From NCBI RefSeq assembly GCF_001722335.1, contig NZ_MIHA01000038.1:1-24993 (forward strand): a stretch of DNA of 24,993 nucleotides, in the 5' to 3' direction. The number at the start of each line of letters is the position of its first letter. Within the stretch, counting starts at the first letter, position 1. The position numbers and the translations under genes are program-made. The DNA comes from Mycolicibacterium flavescens. Its GTDB lineage: Bacteria > Actinomycetota > Actinomycetes > Mycobacteriales > Mycobacteriaceae. The notes beneath the pieces are model-generated. The model was not told the DNA's origin. It worked only from the letters and a program-made list of their open reading frames with translations, and searched no databases. Positions 15,433 to 23,311 of the stretch are shown here, piece after piece.

Positions 15433-18344
15433 CTCGCCTCCTCCAGCATCGCGACCGCCACCGACAGGCAGCGCTCCTTGACCTTCGCCCACTCCGCCTC
15501 TGCCTCAGGACCCGACATGCGGGTGTCGTGCTCGTCGGAAGGTTGCGGGTCGGCCAATCGGCGGACCAGTTGCGTGGCCACCCACTGCTTTCTCGACTGC
15601 TGTCCACAGTAGTACCGGTCCATCCCGGCCAGTACTTCCGCGGCCGTACGAGTGTCCATCGACTCGACCAGATCGGCAAACTCGGCGAAGTCGCGGGTGG
15701 TGTTGCGGCACATGATCAGGTAGCTCTTCAGTCGCAGGGTCTCCGCGCCGGTCGGGATCTGCAGCCGGTCGCCGGTCGGCAGCTGGACGTTGGTGGTCTC
15801 CATCGGGCTGCGCCGTTCCACCGGGGCCCGCGCGAAATCGGTCTCGGTGGCCAGCGCGTCGAGCGCCACCGACAGCCGGCCGTTCCACATCGTCACCGGG
15901 TGCACCGGCAGCCGGGTCGCGGTGGTCACCGCGGTGCTGCCCGACGTCCCGGCGCGGTGCGTGCCGTTGAGCCGGTCGGCGCTGCGCATCTTCGCGACCG
16001 GTCGGCAGCCGGCCAACGCCAGCGGGTCGGTTACCGTAACTGCCTGCGGAGCAAGGTTTTTCAGCTTGGCCGCCGACTTCACCGCCATCCGCAGTTCGGA
16101 TCCGGTCGGTGCCAGCGACGACAGGTCGTCGGGGATGATGATCAGGTCGAGGTTCTCCACCTTCGGCAGCGGCTTCTCGAAGTCCACCGACGGCAGGATG
16201 AGGTCCAGCCAGCGTGGCAGCCACCAGTTCCACTCGTCGAACATCGCCATCAGCGCGGGCACCAGCACCAGCCGCACCACGGTGGCGTCCACCGCGATCG
16301 CCACCGCACACGCCACCCCGAGCTGGGCCACCAACGGCATCCCGGCGAACGCGAACCCGGTGAACACCGCGATCATGATCAGCGCCGCGCTGGTGATGGT
16401 GCGGGCGCTGGTGCTCACGCCGTAGGCCACCGCGTCGCGGGTGTTGCCGGTCTGCAGATAACGCTCGCGGATCCGGGTCAGCAGGAAGATCTCGTAGTCC
16501 ATCGACAACCCGAACGCGATCGCCAACACCAGCGGCGGGATCGTGCTGTCCAGCGATGAGATCGGCTCCAAGCCCAACGGTTCCAGCCAACCCCACTGGA
16601 ACACCACGACCAGGCTTCCGTAGGCGGCCGCGACCGACAGCACGGTCATCAGCACGCCCTTGACGGCCAGCACCGGCGAACGGATCGCCACCAGCAGCAT
16701 CAGGAACGCGATCACCGCGACGAACACGAACACCAGCGGCTGGGTGGCCGACACCCGGTCGTCGAAGTCCTTGATCAGCGCGGTCGGCCCGCCGACGTCG
16801 ATCTGCACGTCGCCGAGATCGGGCACCTTCGGCAGCTCGGCGCGCATCCAGTCGATGGTCTCGCGCGCGCCCATGTCCTCCGGGTCCACCGAGAGCACCG
16901 CCGACAGCAGCGCGTGCCGGTAGTCCTCACCGAACGCCGCCGGGCTGACCGAGACGACGTTGGGCGCCTGGGCCATCCGCTGGCGCACGGTGTCCAGCAG
17001 CGGCTCCTTGGCCGGCGCCGACGCGGCGTTGCCCTCGGGGAACGACACCAGCACCCGCACCGGGCCCAGCGCGCCGGGACCCAGGGCCTCGGCGGCGGCG
17101 TTGACGCCTCCGCGGATCTCGTGGGTGGGCTCGAACTGGCGCTGCATGCTGTTGCCCAGCACCATCGAGAACGCGGGCGCGGCCAGCGCGAGCAGCAGGG
17201 TGGAGGCTGCCAGCGCCGAGACCCACGGCCGGCGCATCACCCACCCCGTCCAGCGGGTCCAGAACCGCGACTGCGAGGACTCCGAGCGCCGGGAGAAGTG
17301 CAGGTACGACGACCGTTTGGCCGCGGCCCGGCCGAAGGTGGCCAGCACCGCCGGGGTCAGCGTGGTGGCGGTCAGCACCGCCACTGCGACGGCCAGGATG
17401 GCGCCGGTCGCCATCGACACCAGCACCGGCGTCTGGATCAGGTAGATGCCGGTCACCGACGCGATGACCGTCACCCCGGACAGCACCACCGCCAGCCCGG
17501 ACGTCGCCATCGCGGCGTCGGCGGCCTGGTCGGGGTTGCGGCCGGCGCGCAGTTCCTCGCGGAACCGCATCAGGATGAACAGCGAGTAGTCGATGGCCAC
17601 CGCGATGCCGAACATCGACACCGTCGACGTCACGAACACCGACATCGCCGTGTACATCGACAGCAGGTAGACCACGCCCATCGTCACCGCGACGGTGCAG
17701 ATGCCGAACAGCAGCGGCATCGCCGCGGCGGCCAGCGAGCCGAACACCGCCAGCAACACGATCAGCACGATCGGCAGGTTCCACTTCTCGGCCTGCGCGA
17801 TGTCGTGTTTGGTGGCCTGCGTCGCGGCCGCGCCCAGCGCGCCCTGCCCGATCACGTAGGCCTTGACCCGGCCGTCCTCGAGTTCGCCGGGGTCCTCGCC
17901 CTGGATGCCGATCTTCTGGCGCAGCTGCTTGGCGACGTCGACGGCGCCGGTGTTCTCGAAGTCCAGTTGTAGCGTGATGACGTACGGGCGGTCGGGCTGC
18001 GGCGGCGGCTGCCCGGCCGCGCCCGGCGGGTTGGGCATCACCTTCACGCTGGGCACCTCGGCGGCGATGCGTTCGAGTTCGGCCACCGCGCGGTTCATGT
18101 CGTCGAACGACGCGTCGGCGCGCGGGGCGGCCACCAACGCCAGCGGAGAGGATCCCTGGTCGGGGAAGTGCTCTTCGAGTTCGCGCTGCACACGCAACGA
18201 CTGGGAGCCTTCGACCTCGAAGCCGCCACCGGTCAGGTGACCGGACTGGGTCAACGCGAGGTAGATCGAAGGGGCCAACAGAAGCAGCCATACGGCGAAC
18301 ACCGCCCAGCGATATCTGCGCAGGTTGCTGCTCAAGCGCATCAT
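15429..18344 (-). CDS. mmpL11: MmpL11 RND-family lipid exporter / haem-uptake associated transporter
   Basis: The 971-aa membrane protein has the MmpL fold: an N-terminal helix (RYRWAVFAVWLLLLAPSIYL), outer porter domains (LTGGGFEVEGSQSLRVQREL) and two six-helix bundles. VDYSLFILMRFREEL and MDYEIFLLTRIRERYLQTG are the conserved proton-relay regions carrying D-Y pairs. The cytoplasmic tail ends RCLSVAVAMLEEAR, as in M. tuberculosis MmpL11, and length is close to that protein (about 966 aa). MmpL11 exports mycolate wax esters and related lipids and has been linked to haem acquisition. ATG at 18344 (MMRLSSN) matches the known N-terminus. It diverges from the haemophore genes. Confidence 0.97.
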   Translation of the reverse strand: MMRLSSNLRRYRWAVFAVWLLLLAPSIYLALTQSGHLTGGGFEVEGSQSLRVQRELEEHFPDQGSSPLALVAAPRADASFDDMNRAVAELERIAAEVPSVKVMPNPPGAAGQPPPQPDRPYVITLQLDFENTGAVDVAKQLRQKIGIQGEDPGELEDGRVKAYVIGQGALGAAATQATKHDIAQAEKWNLPIVLIVLLAVFGSLAAAAMPLLFGICTVAVTMGVVYLLSMYTAMSVFVTSTVSMFGIAVAIDYSLFILMRFREELRAGRNPDQAADAAMATSGLAVVLSGVTVIASVTGIYLIQTPVLVSMATGAILAVAVAVLTATTLTPAVLATFGRAAAKRSSYLHFSRRSESSQSRFWTRWTGWVMRRPWVSALAASTLLLALAAPAFSMVLGNSMQRQFEPTHEIRGGVNAAAEALGPGALGPVRVLVSFPEGNAASAPAKEPLLDTVRQRMAQAPNVVSVSPAAFGEDYRHALLSAVLSVDPEDMGARETIDWMRAELPKVPDLGDVQIDVGGPTALIKDFDDRVSATQPLVFVFVAVIAFLMLLVAIRSPVLAVKGVLMTVLSVAAAYGSLVVVFQWGWLEPLGLEPISSLDSTIPPLVLAIAFGLSMDYEIFLLTRIRERYLQTGNTRDAVAYGVSTSARTITSAALIMIAVFTGFAFAGMPLVAQLGVACAVAIAVDATVVRLVLVPALMAMFDEWNWWLPRWLDLILPSVDFEKPLPKVENLDLIIIPDDLSSLAPTGSELRMAVKSAAKLKNLAPQAVTVTDPLALAGCRPVAKMRSADRLNGTHRAGTSGSTAVTTATRLPVHPVTMWNGRLSVALDALATETDFARAPVERRSPMETTNVQLPTGDRLQIPTGAETLRLKSYLIMCRNTTRDFAEFADLVESMDTRTAAEVLAGMDRYYCGQQSRKQWVATQLVRRLADPQPSDEHDTRMSGPEAEAEWAKVKERCLSVAVAMLEEAR

Positions 18345-18403
18345 GAACTGCTGTATCGGAACTCCCCGCTTTCTGCCCGGCGTTGCGTGCCCGAAGCGTA
18401 CAA

Positions 18404-18459
18404 CAGCGTGAGGTAGGGTGACCTGCTCTTCAGTCCGCCCTGAGGTAGCCCTCACGCTG
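18404..18459. promoter_or_regulatory. Inverted-repeat operator candidate upstream of mmpL11
   Basis: Perfect 10-bp arms CAGCGTGAGG and CCTCACGCTG flank a 36-bp spacer. Inside, TGAGG-TAGC-CCTCA (18441-18454) is a smaller dyad, and TGAGGTAGGGTGACCT (18409-18424) is partly similar to it. Parts resemble an iron-box (IdeR) sequence, but the match is imperfect. It lies 60-115 bases upstream of mmpL11. Confidence 0.4.
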
Positions 18460-18627
18460 CTCTAATGCAGTTCTCGTGAATCGTCCCCGGACCGTTACCG
18501 CGGCTGTGGCCGGACTGCCTTTCAACTGTACGTTTGCCCGCTGAATTGGCGGCGCCGAGCGCGCGGATGGCAGGATGAACGCTGGCCGTTTCGCCGTCGG
18601 GGACAAGTTGCTGTCCATTGCGAGTGT

Positions 18628-18657
18628 GTTTGCGATGTTCGTCATCCGTTCGCAAAC
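18628..18657. promoter_or_regulatory. Inverted repeat GTTTGCGA-N14-TCGCAAAC before the first haemophore
   Basis: Both 8-bp arms match perfectly, and the repeat ends 15 bases before the ATG at 18673. A further TTGCGA lies 12 bp upstream (18618-18623) in direct orientation to the one at 18630-18635. It could be a regulator site or a 5'-leader hairpin near the Shine-Dalgarno. Confidence 0.45.
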
Positions 18658-18672
18658 CGTTAGGAGTTGTCC

Positions 18673-19233
18673 ATGAACACGACCGTGCGCGCGATGCGCC
18701 GAGGATTGTTCGCGACGTTCGCTGTCAGCGCCGCGGGCGGGGTCGCGGCGGCGGTCCTGGCAATCCCGTCGGCGCCGTCGGCGACCGCCGCCCAGGACCC
18801 GTGCGCGGCCAGCGAGGTGGCCAAGACCATCGGCTCGGTGGCCAACTCCACCGGCGAGTACCTCGAGGAGCACCCGCAGACCAACCAGGTGTTGACGACG
18901 CTGGCCAAGCAGCAGGCCGGGCCGCAGTCGCTGGGCGCGCTCAAGAGCTACTTCGACGCCAACCCGGCCGTTGCCAAGGACATGCAGCAACTGCAGCAGC
19001 CGCTGACCAGCCTGTCGGGCAAATGCAACCTGCCGCTGACCATGCCGCAGCTGCTCGGGCTGATGCAGGCGGCGCAGCAGAACACGGCCGCCGGGAGTTT
19101 GCCCGCGCAGTTGCCGACGGCGCACAGCGCGGGGCTGCCCGCGGCGGGCGGGTCCTCGCAAACACCTGCGGCGACGACAATTTCGCAGGGCGGCACGCCG
19201 CTGCCAGGGTCGGCGATCGCCGGTCTGCCCTGA
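18673..19233 (+). CDS. Secreted haem-binding haemophore-type protein (Rv0203-like) with extra C-terminal tail
   Basis: The 186-aa protein has an N-terminal signal peptide (about residues 1-40, ending SATAA-QD) and then a helical haemophore domain with DPCAASEVAKTIGSV, YLEEHPQTNQVLTTLAK and KSYFDANPAVAKDMQQLQQP. Cysteines C44 and C118 are placed for the family disulfide. Y63 and H67 align with the haem ligands Tyr59 and His63 of M. tuberculosis Rv0203, but the third ligand His89 is a Tyr here (Y93). After residue ~135 there is an Ala/Gly/Pro-rich tail absent from the 136-aa Rv0203. TAGGAG precedes the ATG at 18673. It probably passes haem to MmpL transporters such as the divergent mmpL11. Confidence 0.88.
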   Translation: MNTTVRAMRRGLFATFAVSAAGGVAAAVLAIPSAPSATAAQDPCAASEVAKTIGSVANSTGEYLEEHPQTNQVLTTLAKQQAGPQSLGALKSYFDANPAVAKDMQQLQQPLTSLSGKCNLPLTMPQLLGLMQAAQQNTAAGSLPAQLPTAHSAGLPAAGGSSQTPAATTISQGGTPLPGSAIAGLP

Positions 19234-19363
19234 TCCAGGCGACGCGCAGCTACCCGCCGAGCCACCCCTGACCTGGGGTTTCGGAGTTTCTCACGATTCG
19301 TTGAGCGCAAGGCAAGAAAGTCGGCCGACATTCTGCTTAGCTTTTCAGCGTTGGTTTCATTCG

Positions 19364-19380
19364 GTAACCGGCCTGGTTAC
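19364..19380. promoter_or_regulatory. Dyad GTAACC-N5-GGTTAC upstream of the second haemophore
   Basis: A perfect 6-bp inverted repeat with a 5-bp spacer sits 32 bases upstream of the ATG at 19413. Its size fits a dimeric regulator. The regulator is unknown. Confidence 0.4.
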
Positions 19381-19412
19381 GGCCACACCACTTGTGATGA
19401 AGGAGCCTGTCC

Positions 19413-19787
19413 ATGTTGCTCTCGGCCCGTATTGCGCGACGTGCGGTAGCTGGCGCGGTCGGCACCGGCGCAATTGCCGGTGCGATGTTCTTCGGTGCGA
19501 TGCCCACGGCCGGCGCTGAGCCGCCCAACTGCACGGCGGCCGACCTCGCCGGTGTGGCTTCCGGCGTCTCGGCGGCGACGTCCGCGTACCTGTTCACCCA
19601 CCCGGACGTGAACTGGTTCTTCACCAGCCTCGAAGGACTCCCGCGCGAAGAGGTCCGAACCAAGGTGCAGGACTACCTGAACGCCAACCCCCAGACCAAG
19701 GCCGAACTGACCGGGATCCGCCAGCCGCTCGTCGACATCAAGAACCGCTGCGGCGACATCGACGGCGACGGCCTGGCCGACAGCTAG
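19413..19787 (+). CDS. Second haemophore-type secreted protein, tandem paralog
   Basis: The 124-aa protein has a signal peptide (about residues 1-35, ending AGA-EP) and a short haemophore-type domain with two cysteines (C40, C113). Y59-x3-H63 (YLFTHPDV) matches the haem-ligand pair, and VQDYLNANPQTK (Y88) matches the third position, again with Tyr instead of His. The C-terminus is DIDGDGLADS, a DxDGDGxxD pattern seen in calcium-binding loops; whether it binds metal is unknown. AAGGAG lies nine bases before the ATG. It starts 179 bases after the first haemophore and ends 12 bases before the response regulator gene. Confidence 0.82.
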   Translation: MLLSARIARRAVAGAVGTGAIAGAMFFGAMPTAGAEPPNCTAADLAGVASGVSAATSAYLFTHPDVNWFFTSLEGLPREEVRTKVQDYLNANPQTKAELTGIRQPLVDIKNRCGDIDGDGLADS

Positions 19788-19799
19788 GCCTGCGGCCGG

Positions 19800-20519
19800 T
19801 TGACACCTGAGCCGGCCACGCACCACGACGGTGCGGGCCGCACCGTGCTCATGGTCGACGACGACCCGGACGTACGGACATCGGTTGCGCGCGGACTGCG
19901 CCACTCGGGGTTCGACGTCCGGGTCGCTGCGTCCGGCAAGGAGGCACTGCGACTGCTGTCCAACGAGTCTCACGACGCGTTGGTGCTCGACGTGCAGATG
20001 CCCGAACTCGACGGCGTCGCGGTGGTGACCGCGCTGCGCGCGCTGGGCAACGACATCCCGATCTGCGTGTTGTCGGCGCGCGACACCGTCAACGACCGCA
20101 TCGCCGGGCTGGAAGCCGGCGCCGACGACTACCTGACCAAACCGTTCGACCTCGGCGAGCTCGTCGCGCGGCTGCACGCGCTGCTGCGCCGGGCCAGCCA
20201 TTCCGAGCAGCAGTCCGACACGATGACGGTCGGACCGCTGACCATCGACACCGCCCGCCGGCTGGTCTTCGTCGAGGGTGAGCGCGTCGACCTGACCAAA
20301 CGCGAATTCGACCTGCTGGCGGTGCTGGTGGACAACGCCGGCGTGGTGCTGAGCAGGCAGCGGCTGCTCGAAATGGTGTGGGGCTACGACTTCGACGTCG
20401 ACACCAACGTCGCCGACGTGTTCATCTCGTATCTGCGCCGCAAGCTCGAACGCGACGGCATGCCGCGGGTGATCCACACCGTCCGCGGGATCGGGTACGT
20501 GCTGCGCGAGGAGTCGTGA
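19800..20519 (+). CDS. OmpR/PhoB-family response regulator, PrrA-like
   Basis: The 239-aa protein has a receiver domain (acidic D20-D22, phospho-acceptor D64 in [13 protein letters not shown]114 in [10 protein letters not shown]) and a C-terminal winged-helix domain ([53 protein letters not shown]). The sequence is very close to PrrA of M. tuberculosis (Rv0903c), but the gene lies in a different place, so it is a paralog. The TTG at 19800 is the first in-frame start after the haemophore gene, without a clear Shine-Dalgarno; GTG at residue 15 or ATG at residue 17 would leave the receiver barely intact. Only 12 bases separate it from the haemophore gene, so cotranscription is likely. The kinase gene overlaps its stop. 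Confidence 0.92.
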   Translation: MTPEPATHHDGAGRTVLMVDDDPDVRTSVARGLRHSGFDVRVAASGKEALRLLSNESHDALVLDVQMPELDGVAVVTALRALGNDIPICVLSARDTVNDRIAGLEAGADDYLTKPFDLGELVARLHALLRRASHSEQQSDTMTVGPLTIDTARRLVFVEGERVDLTKREFDLLAVLVDNAGVVLSRQRLLEMVWGYDFDVDTNVADVFISYLRRKLERDGMPRVIHTVRGIGYVLREES

Positions 20520-21865
20520 GGGCGCCGCGATTCCTGCGCTCGGCGTCGCTGCGCACCAGGGTGGCGGTCGCGTCGGCGGCCGCGGCCTCCGCCGTCGTGG
20601 CCGCCTTCCTGATCCTCACCTCGGTGGTGCTGGCGACCAACGATGAGCTGCAACTGGATCGGCGGCTGGACTCGATCGTCGACGCCAGCATGTTCCCCGA
20701 CCAACTTCAAGATTCGCGCCGCGGTGTGCTGACCACCGGCCGCTCGCGGTCCTCGGGTCAGGTGGTCTTCCAGCGCGGCTTCCAACTGCCCCCGCTGCCG
20801 CCGGGCACCGACACCGTCGAGGTCAACGGAGTCGAGTACCGGGTCCGCACCGTCAACGTCAACGAGGACGGCGGAATGCTGGTGTCGATCGGTATCCGCG
20901 CCGACAGTATCCTGTTGAGCCCCAGGCGGATTCCGCTCTACACCGGGGTCGGGCTGGTGACCGTGCTGATCGCGGCCGGGCTGGGCTGGCTGCTCGCCGG
21001 CCCGGCGATCCGGCCGCTGCGCCGACTCACCGAGCACACCAAGATGTTGGGGGAGGGCAGCGACGAACTGCCCGAGGTCCGCGGGGTGCGCGAAGCCGAG
21101 GACCTGTCCGAGGCGATGGCGGCGATGCTGGCCCGGTTGGCCGCCGCGCAACAGGTCACCACCAACTCGCTGCAGGCCGCGCAGGACTTCGCGGCCAACG
21201 CCGCCCACGAACTGCGCACACCGCTGACCGCGATGCGCGCCGACCTGGACACGCTGCGCATCCACGATCTGCCCGCCGAGGAACGCGACGAGGTGGTCGC
21301 CGACCTGTCCCGCGCGCAGCGCCGCGTAGAAGCCATCATCACCGCGCTCGGACAACTCGCGTCGGGCCAGCTGGCGCAGGCCGAGGACCGCGAAATCATC
21401 GTCGTCACAGAACTTTTGGACCGGGTCGCGCGGGAGAACGCCCGGCTGAGCGAGGCGGTGGAGATCGTGGTGGAGGCCGACGACGACCTGGGCACGATCT
21501 GGGGCTGGCCGGGTGGGCTGCGGCTGGCGGTGGACAACCTGGTGCGCAACGCGGTCACCCACGGCCGGGCCGGCCGCATCGTGCTCGCCGCGCACCGGCA
21601 GGGCCCGGTCATCACGATCGTCGTCGACGACAACGGCTGCGGGCTGCCGGTCGAGGAGCACACCGCGGTGCTGGGCCGGTTCTCCCGCGGCAGCACCGCG
21701 GTGCAGGGCGGATCGGGGTTGGGGTTGGCGCTCGTCGCGCAGCAGGCCCGGCTGCACGGCGGCAGCATCGAGCTGTCCGACGGCCCGCTGGGCGGGTTGC
21801 GGGCGACGTTGACGGTGTCAGCGACGGGCCAGCAGGACGACCCCGGCGCGCCAGCCGAGAAGTAG
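20516..21865 (+). CDS. Sensor histidine kinase, PrrB-like
   Basis: The 449-aa kinase starts with a GTG that overlaps the response regulator stop (GTGA). It has two membrane helices (about 17-40 and 141-163) enclosing a sensor domain of about 100 residues, a HAMP region, and an H-box with H231 ([20 protein letters not shown]). The ATP-binding parts follow ([41 protein letters not shown]). Overall pattern and the final LVAQQA motif match PrrB. Signal sensed is unknown. It should phosphorylate the preceding PrrA-like regulator. Its end overlaps the DUF3054 gene on the other strand by 48 bases. Confidence 0.92.
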   Translation: MRAPRFLRSASLRTRVAVASAAAASAVVAAFLILTSVVLATNDELQLDRRLDSIVDASMFPDQLQDSRRGVLTTGRSRSSGQVVFQRGFQLPPLPPGTDTVEVNGVEYRVRTVNVNEDGGMLVSIGIRADSILLSPRRIPLYTGVGLVTVLIAAGLGWLLAGPAIRPLRRLTEHTKMLGEGSDELPEVRGVREAEDLSEAMAAMLARLAAAQQVTTNSLQAAQDFAANAAHELRTPLTAMRADLDTLRIHDLPAEERDEVVADLSRAQRRVEAIITALGQLASGQLAQAEDREIIVVTELLDRVARENARLSEAVEIVVEADDDLGTIWGWPGGLRLAVDNLVRNAVTHGRAGRIVLAAHRQGPVITIVVDDNGCGLPVEEHTAVLGRFSRGSTAVQGGSGLGLALVAQQARLHGGSIELSDGPLGGLRATLTVSATGQQDDPGAPAEK

Positions 21866-22171
21866 CACCGCGGTCGAAAGTGATGCCACCACAATGAAAC
21901 TCGGTGCGGTGCCGGCGTTGGTGAGCTTGCGCAGCAGCATGCCGACGACGATCGTGGCGACCCACACCGCGACGCCGGTCGGCACCAGCGCGTACGGCCG
22001 CCGCCAACCGAGCGACAGCACCCAGCCGACCGCGGCGCCGACCACGAACGGCCATGCGGTGCCGGCGATCCCGGTGAGGGTCAGCCCCTCGGCGTGACTG
22101 CGCCTGCCGACGGTCGCGAACACCAGCAGGCACGCGACGTCGGTGGCCAGCGCGGTCGCCGCGACGCGCAT
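21818..22171 (-). CDS. DUF3054 family small membrane protein
   Basis: The 117-aa protein has four hydrophobic segments ([73 protein letters not shown]). The conserved DxxCLLVFATVGRRSH opening and LRKLTNAGTAPSFIVVA ending are typical of DUF3054. Function is unknown. The ATG at 22171 shares a base with the stop of the upstream LPG-synthase-like gene (TGATG), so the pair is coupled. Its 3' end overlaps the kinase gene by 48 bases in the opposite direction. Confidence 0.85.
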   Translation of the reverse strand: MRVAATALATDVACLLVFATVGRRSHAEGLTLTGIAGTAWPFVVGAAVGWVLSLGWRRPYALVPTGVAVWVATIVVGMLLRKLTNAGTAPSFIVVASLSTAVLLLGWRAGVVLLARR

Positions 22172-23235
22172 CAGGGCTCCTCGCAGGCGTCGGGATCGAC
22201 GTCGGTCTCGGTGCGGAACATGAAGAAGAACACCACCCAGCCGATCGCGGCGATGAAGATCCAACTGATCAGCCGGTAGATCAGCATCGCCGAGATCGCC
22301 GACGCCAACGTCATCCCGCTGGACACCAGGCCGGGCACCAGCACCGCCTCGACCACCAGCAGCCCGCCGGGCATCAGCGGTATCGACCCGACCGCGCGGG
22401 CCGCCACGTACGCCACGATCACGCCCAGCAGCGACGGCCGCCCGCCGGCCGCGTAGCAGGCGAACAGCAGCGTGCCCACCCCGGTGACCAGCGTGAACAT
22501 CGACCACGTGAAGGCCACGCCGAGCTGGGCGCGGCTGAGTTTGACCGACTCCAGCTGGGCCAGCGTCTCGCGCCACTTCGTCACGCCGTTGTCGGACGGC
22601 TTGGCGCGCAGGTAGTTCACCCACGACAGCACGCGCACCCCGATGCCGTCGAGCAGGTCGGGCCGCGACGCCACCGCCTGCGCCAGCACGATCAGCATGA
22701 TGAACCCGGCCAGCGTGAAGATCAGCGAGAACGGGTTGTGCTTGGCGCCGAGGAAGAACGCGCTGCCCAGGCCCAACAACGCCAGGCTGGTGACCTGCAG
22801 CGCACCGGACATCACCAGCTGCCACGACGCGATCACCGGGGTGGCGCCCCACATCCGCTGCTGGCGGTAGATGAACGTCGCCGAGAGCACGGGCCCGCCG
22901 GGCAGCGTGGTGCTCAGCGAGTTACCCGCATAGAACGCCGCCTGCGAACGCCACTGCCGCACCGGCACGCCCGCCGAGCGCAGCAGCTTGCGCTGGATGT
23001 CGCCGAAGAAGTGCATGGACGCCAGCGCGCAGCCGATCCCGGCCGCCACCCACCACCACTGCGCGGTGTAGAGGCTCTGCCACGCCTTGGCCAGCTGGTC
23101 CCACACCAGGCCGAGTTCGACGGCCAGCACGACGACCGCGACGCCGAGGATCGCCCACCGCAGCCACCAGTACTTCCCGCGGACGGTCTGCTGACCGGTC
23201 CGCGGGGCTGCCCTGGCGGGCACATCGTGGGCCAC
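22171..23235 (-). CDS. LPG-synthase-like (UPF0104) integral membrane protein, Rv0204c type
   Basis: The 354-aa protein has about eight membrane helices and the pattern of the lysylphosphatidylglycerol synthase transmembrane domain (NSLSTTLPGGPVLSATFIYR, then VAYVAARAVGSIPLMPGGLL and VEAVLVPGLVSSGMTLASAI). It lacks the C-terminal aminoacyl transferase domain of bacterial MprF, so lysyl transfer is not expected; a lipid flippase-like role is possible. The GTG at 23235 is chosen because a TACTCT box lies seven bases upstream; a TTG at 23286 is an alternative. It corresponds to Rv0204c by position and diverges from the AI-2E family gene. Confidence 0.8.
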   Translation of the reverse strand: MAHDVPARAAPRTGQQTVRGKYWWLRWAILGVAVVVLAVELGLVWDQLAKAWQSLYTAQWWWVAAGIGCALASMHFFGDIQRKLLRSAGVPVRQWRSQAAFYAGNSLSTTLPGGPVLSATFIYRQQRMWGATPVIASWQLVMSGALQVTSLALLGLGSAFFLGAKHNPFSLIFTLAGFIMLIVLAQAVASRPDLLDGIGVRVLSWVNYLRAKPSDNGVTKWRETLAQLESVKLSRAQLGVAFTWSMFTLVTGVGTLLFACYAAGGRPSLLGVIVAYVAARAVGSIPLMPGGLLVVEAVLVPGLVSSGMTLASAISAMLIYRLISWIFIAAIGWVVFFFMFRTETDVDPDACEEP

Positions 23236-23242
23236 GACCGTA

Positions 23243-23248
23243 AGAGTA
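23243..23248 (-). promoter_or_regulatory. Candidate -10 box for the LPG-synthase-like gene (leaderless)
   Basis: Read on the minus strand this is TACTCT, fitting TANNNT, seven bases before the GTG at 23235. It supports the shorter start. Confidence 0.4.
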
Positions 23249-23299
23249 GAGCGTAGCGTGGCCGATTCCAGACATCCGATGATCAAGTAGGCGGGCCGT

Positions 23300-23311
23300 T
23301 ACGCTATCGGG
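23300..23311 (+). promoter_or_regulatory. Candidate -10 box for the AI-2E family gene (leaderless)
   Basis: TACGCT (23300-23305) followed by six bases and ATG at 23312; the same hexamer as in the ricR operon promoter. Confidence 0.4.

Larger units (their letters stand above)
18345..18672. promoter_or_regulatory. Divergent control region between mmpL11 and the first haemophore gene
   Basis: This 328-base spacer has no convincing gene. It carries several dyads: a 10-bp inverted repeat CAGCGTGAGG / CCTCACGCTG (18404-18413, 18450-18459), the direct repeat TGAGGTAG (18409-18416 and 18441-18448), and an inverted pair GTTTGCGA / TCGCAAAC (18628-18635, 18650-18657) just before the haemophore. It should hold promoters in both directions. 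Confidence 0.55.

Noticed and set aside
18409..18424. IdeR iron box
   Set aside because: Not called as a definite site because it lacks one base and several consensus positions; kept only as a candidate dyad.
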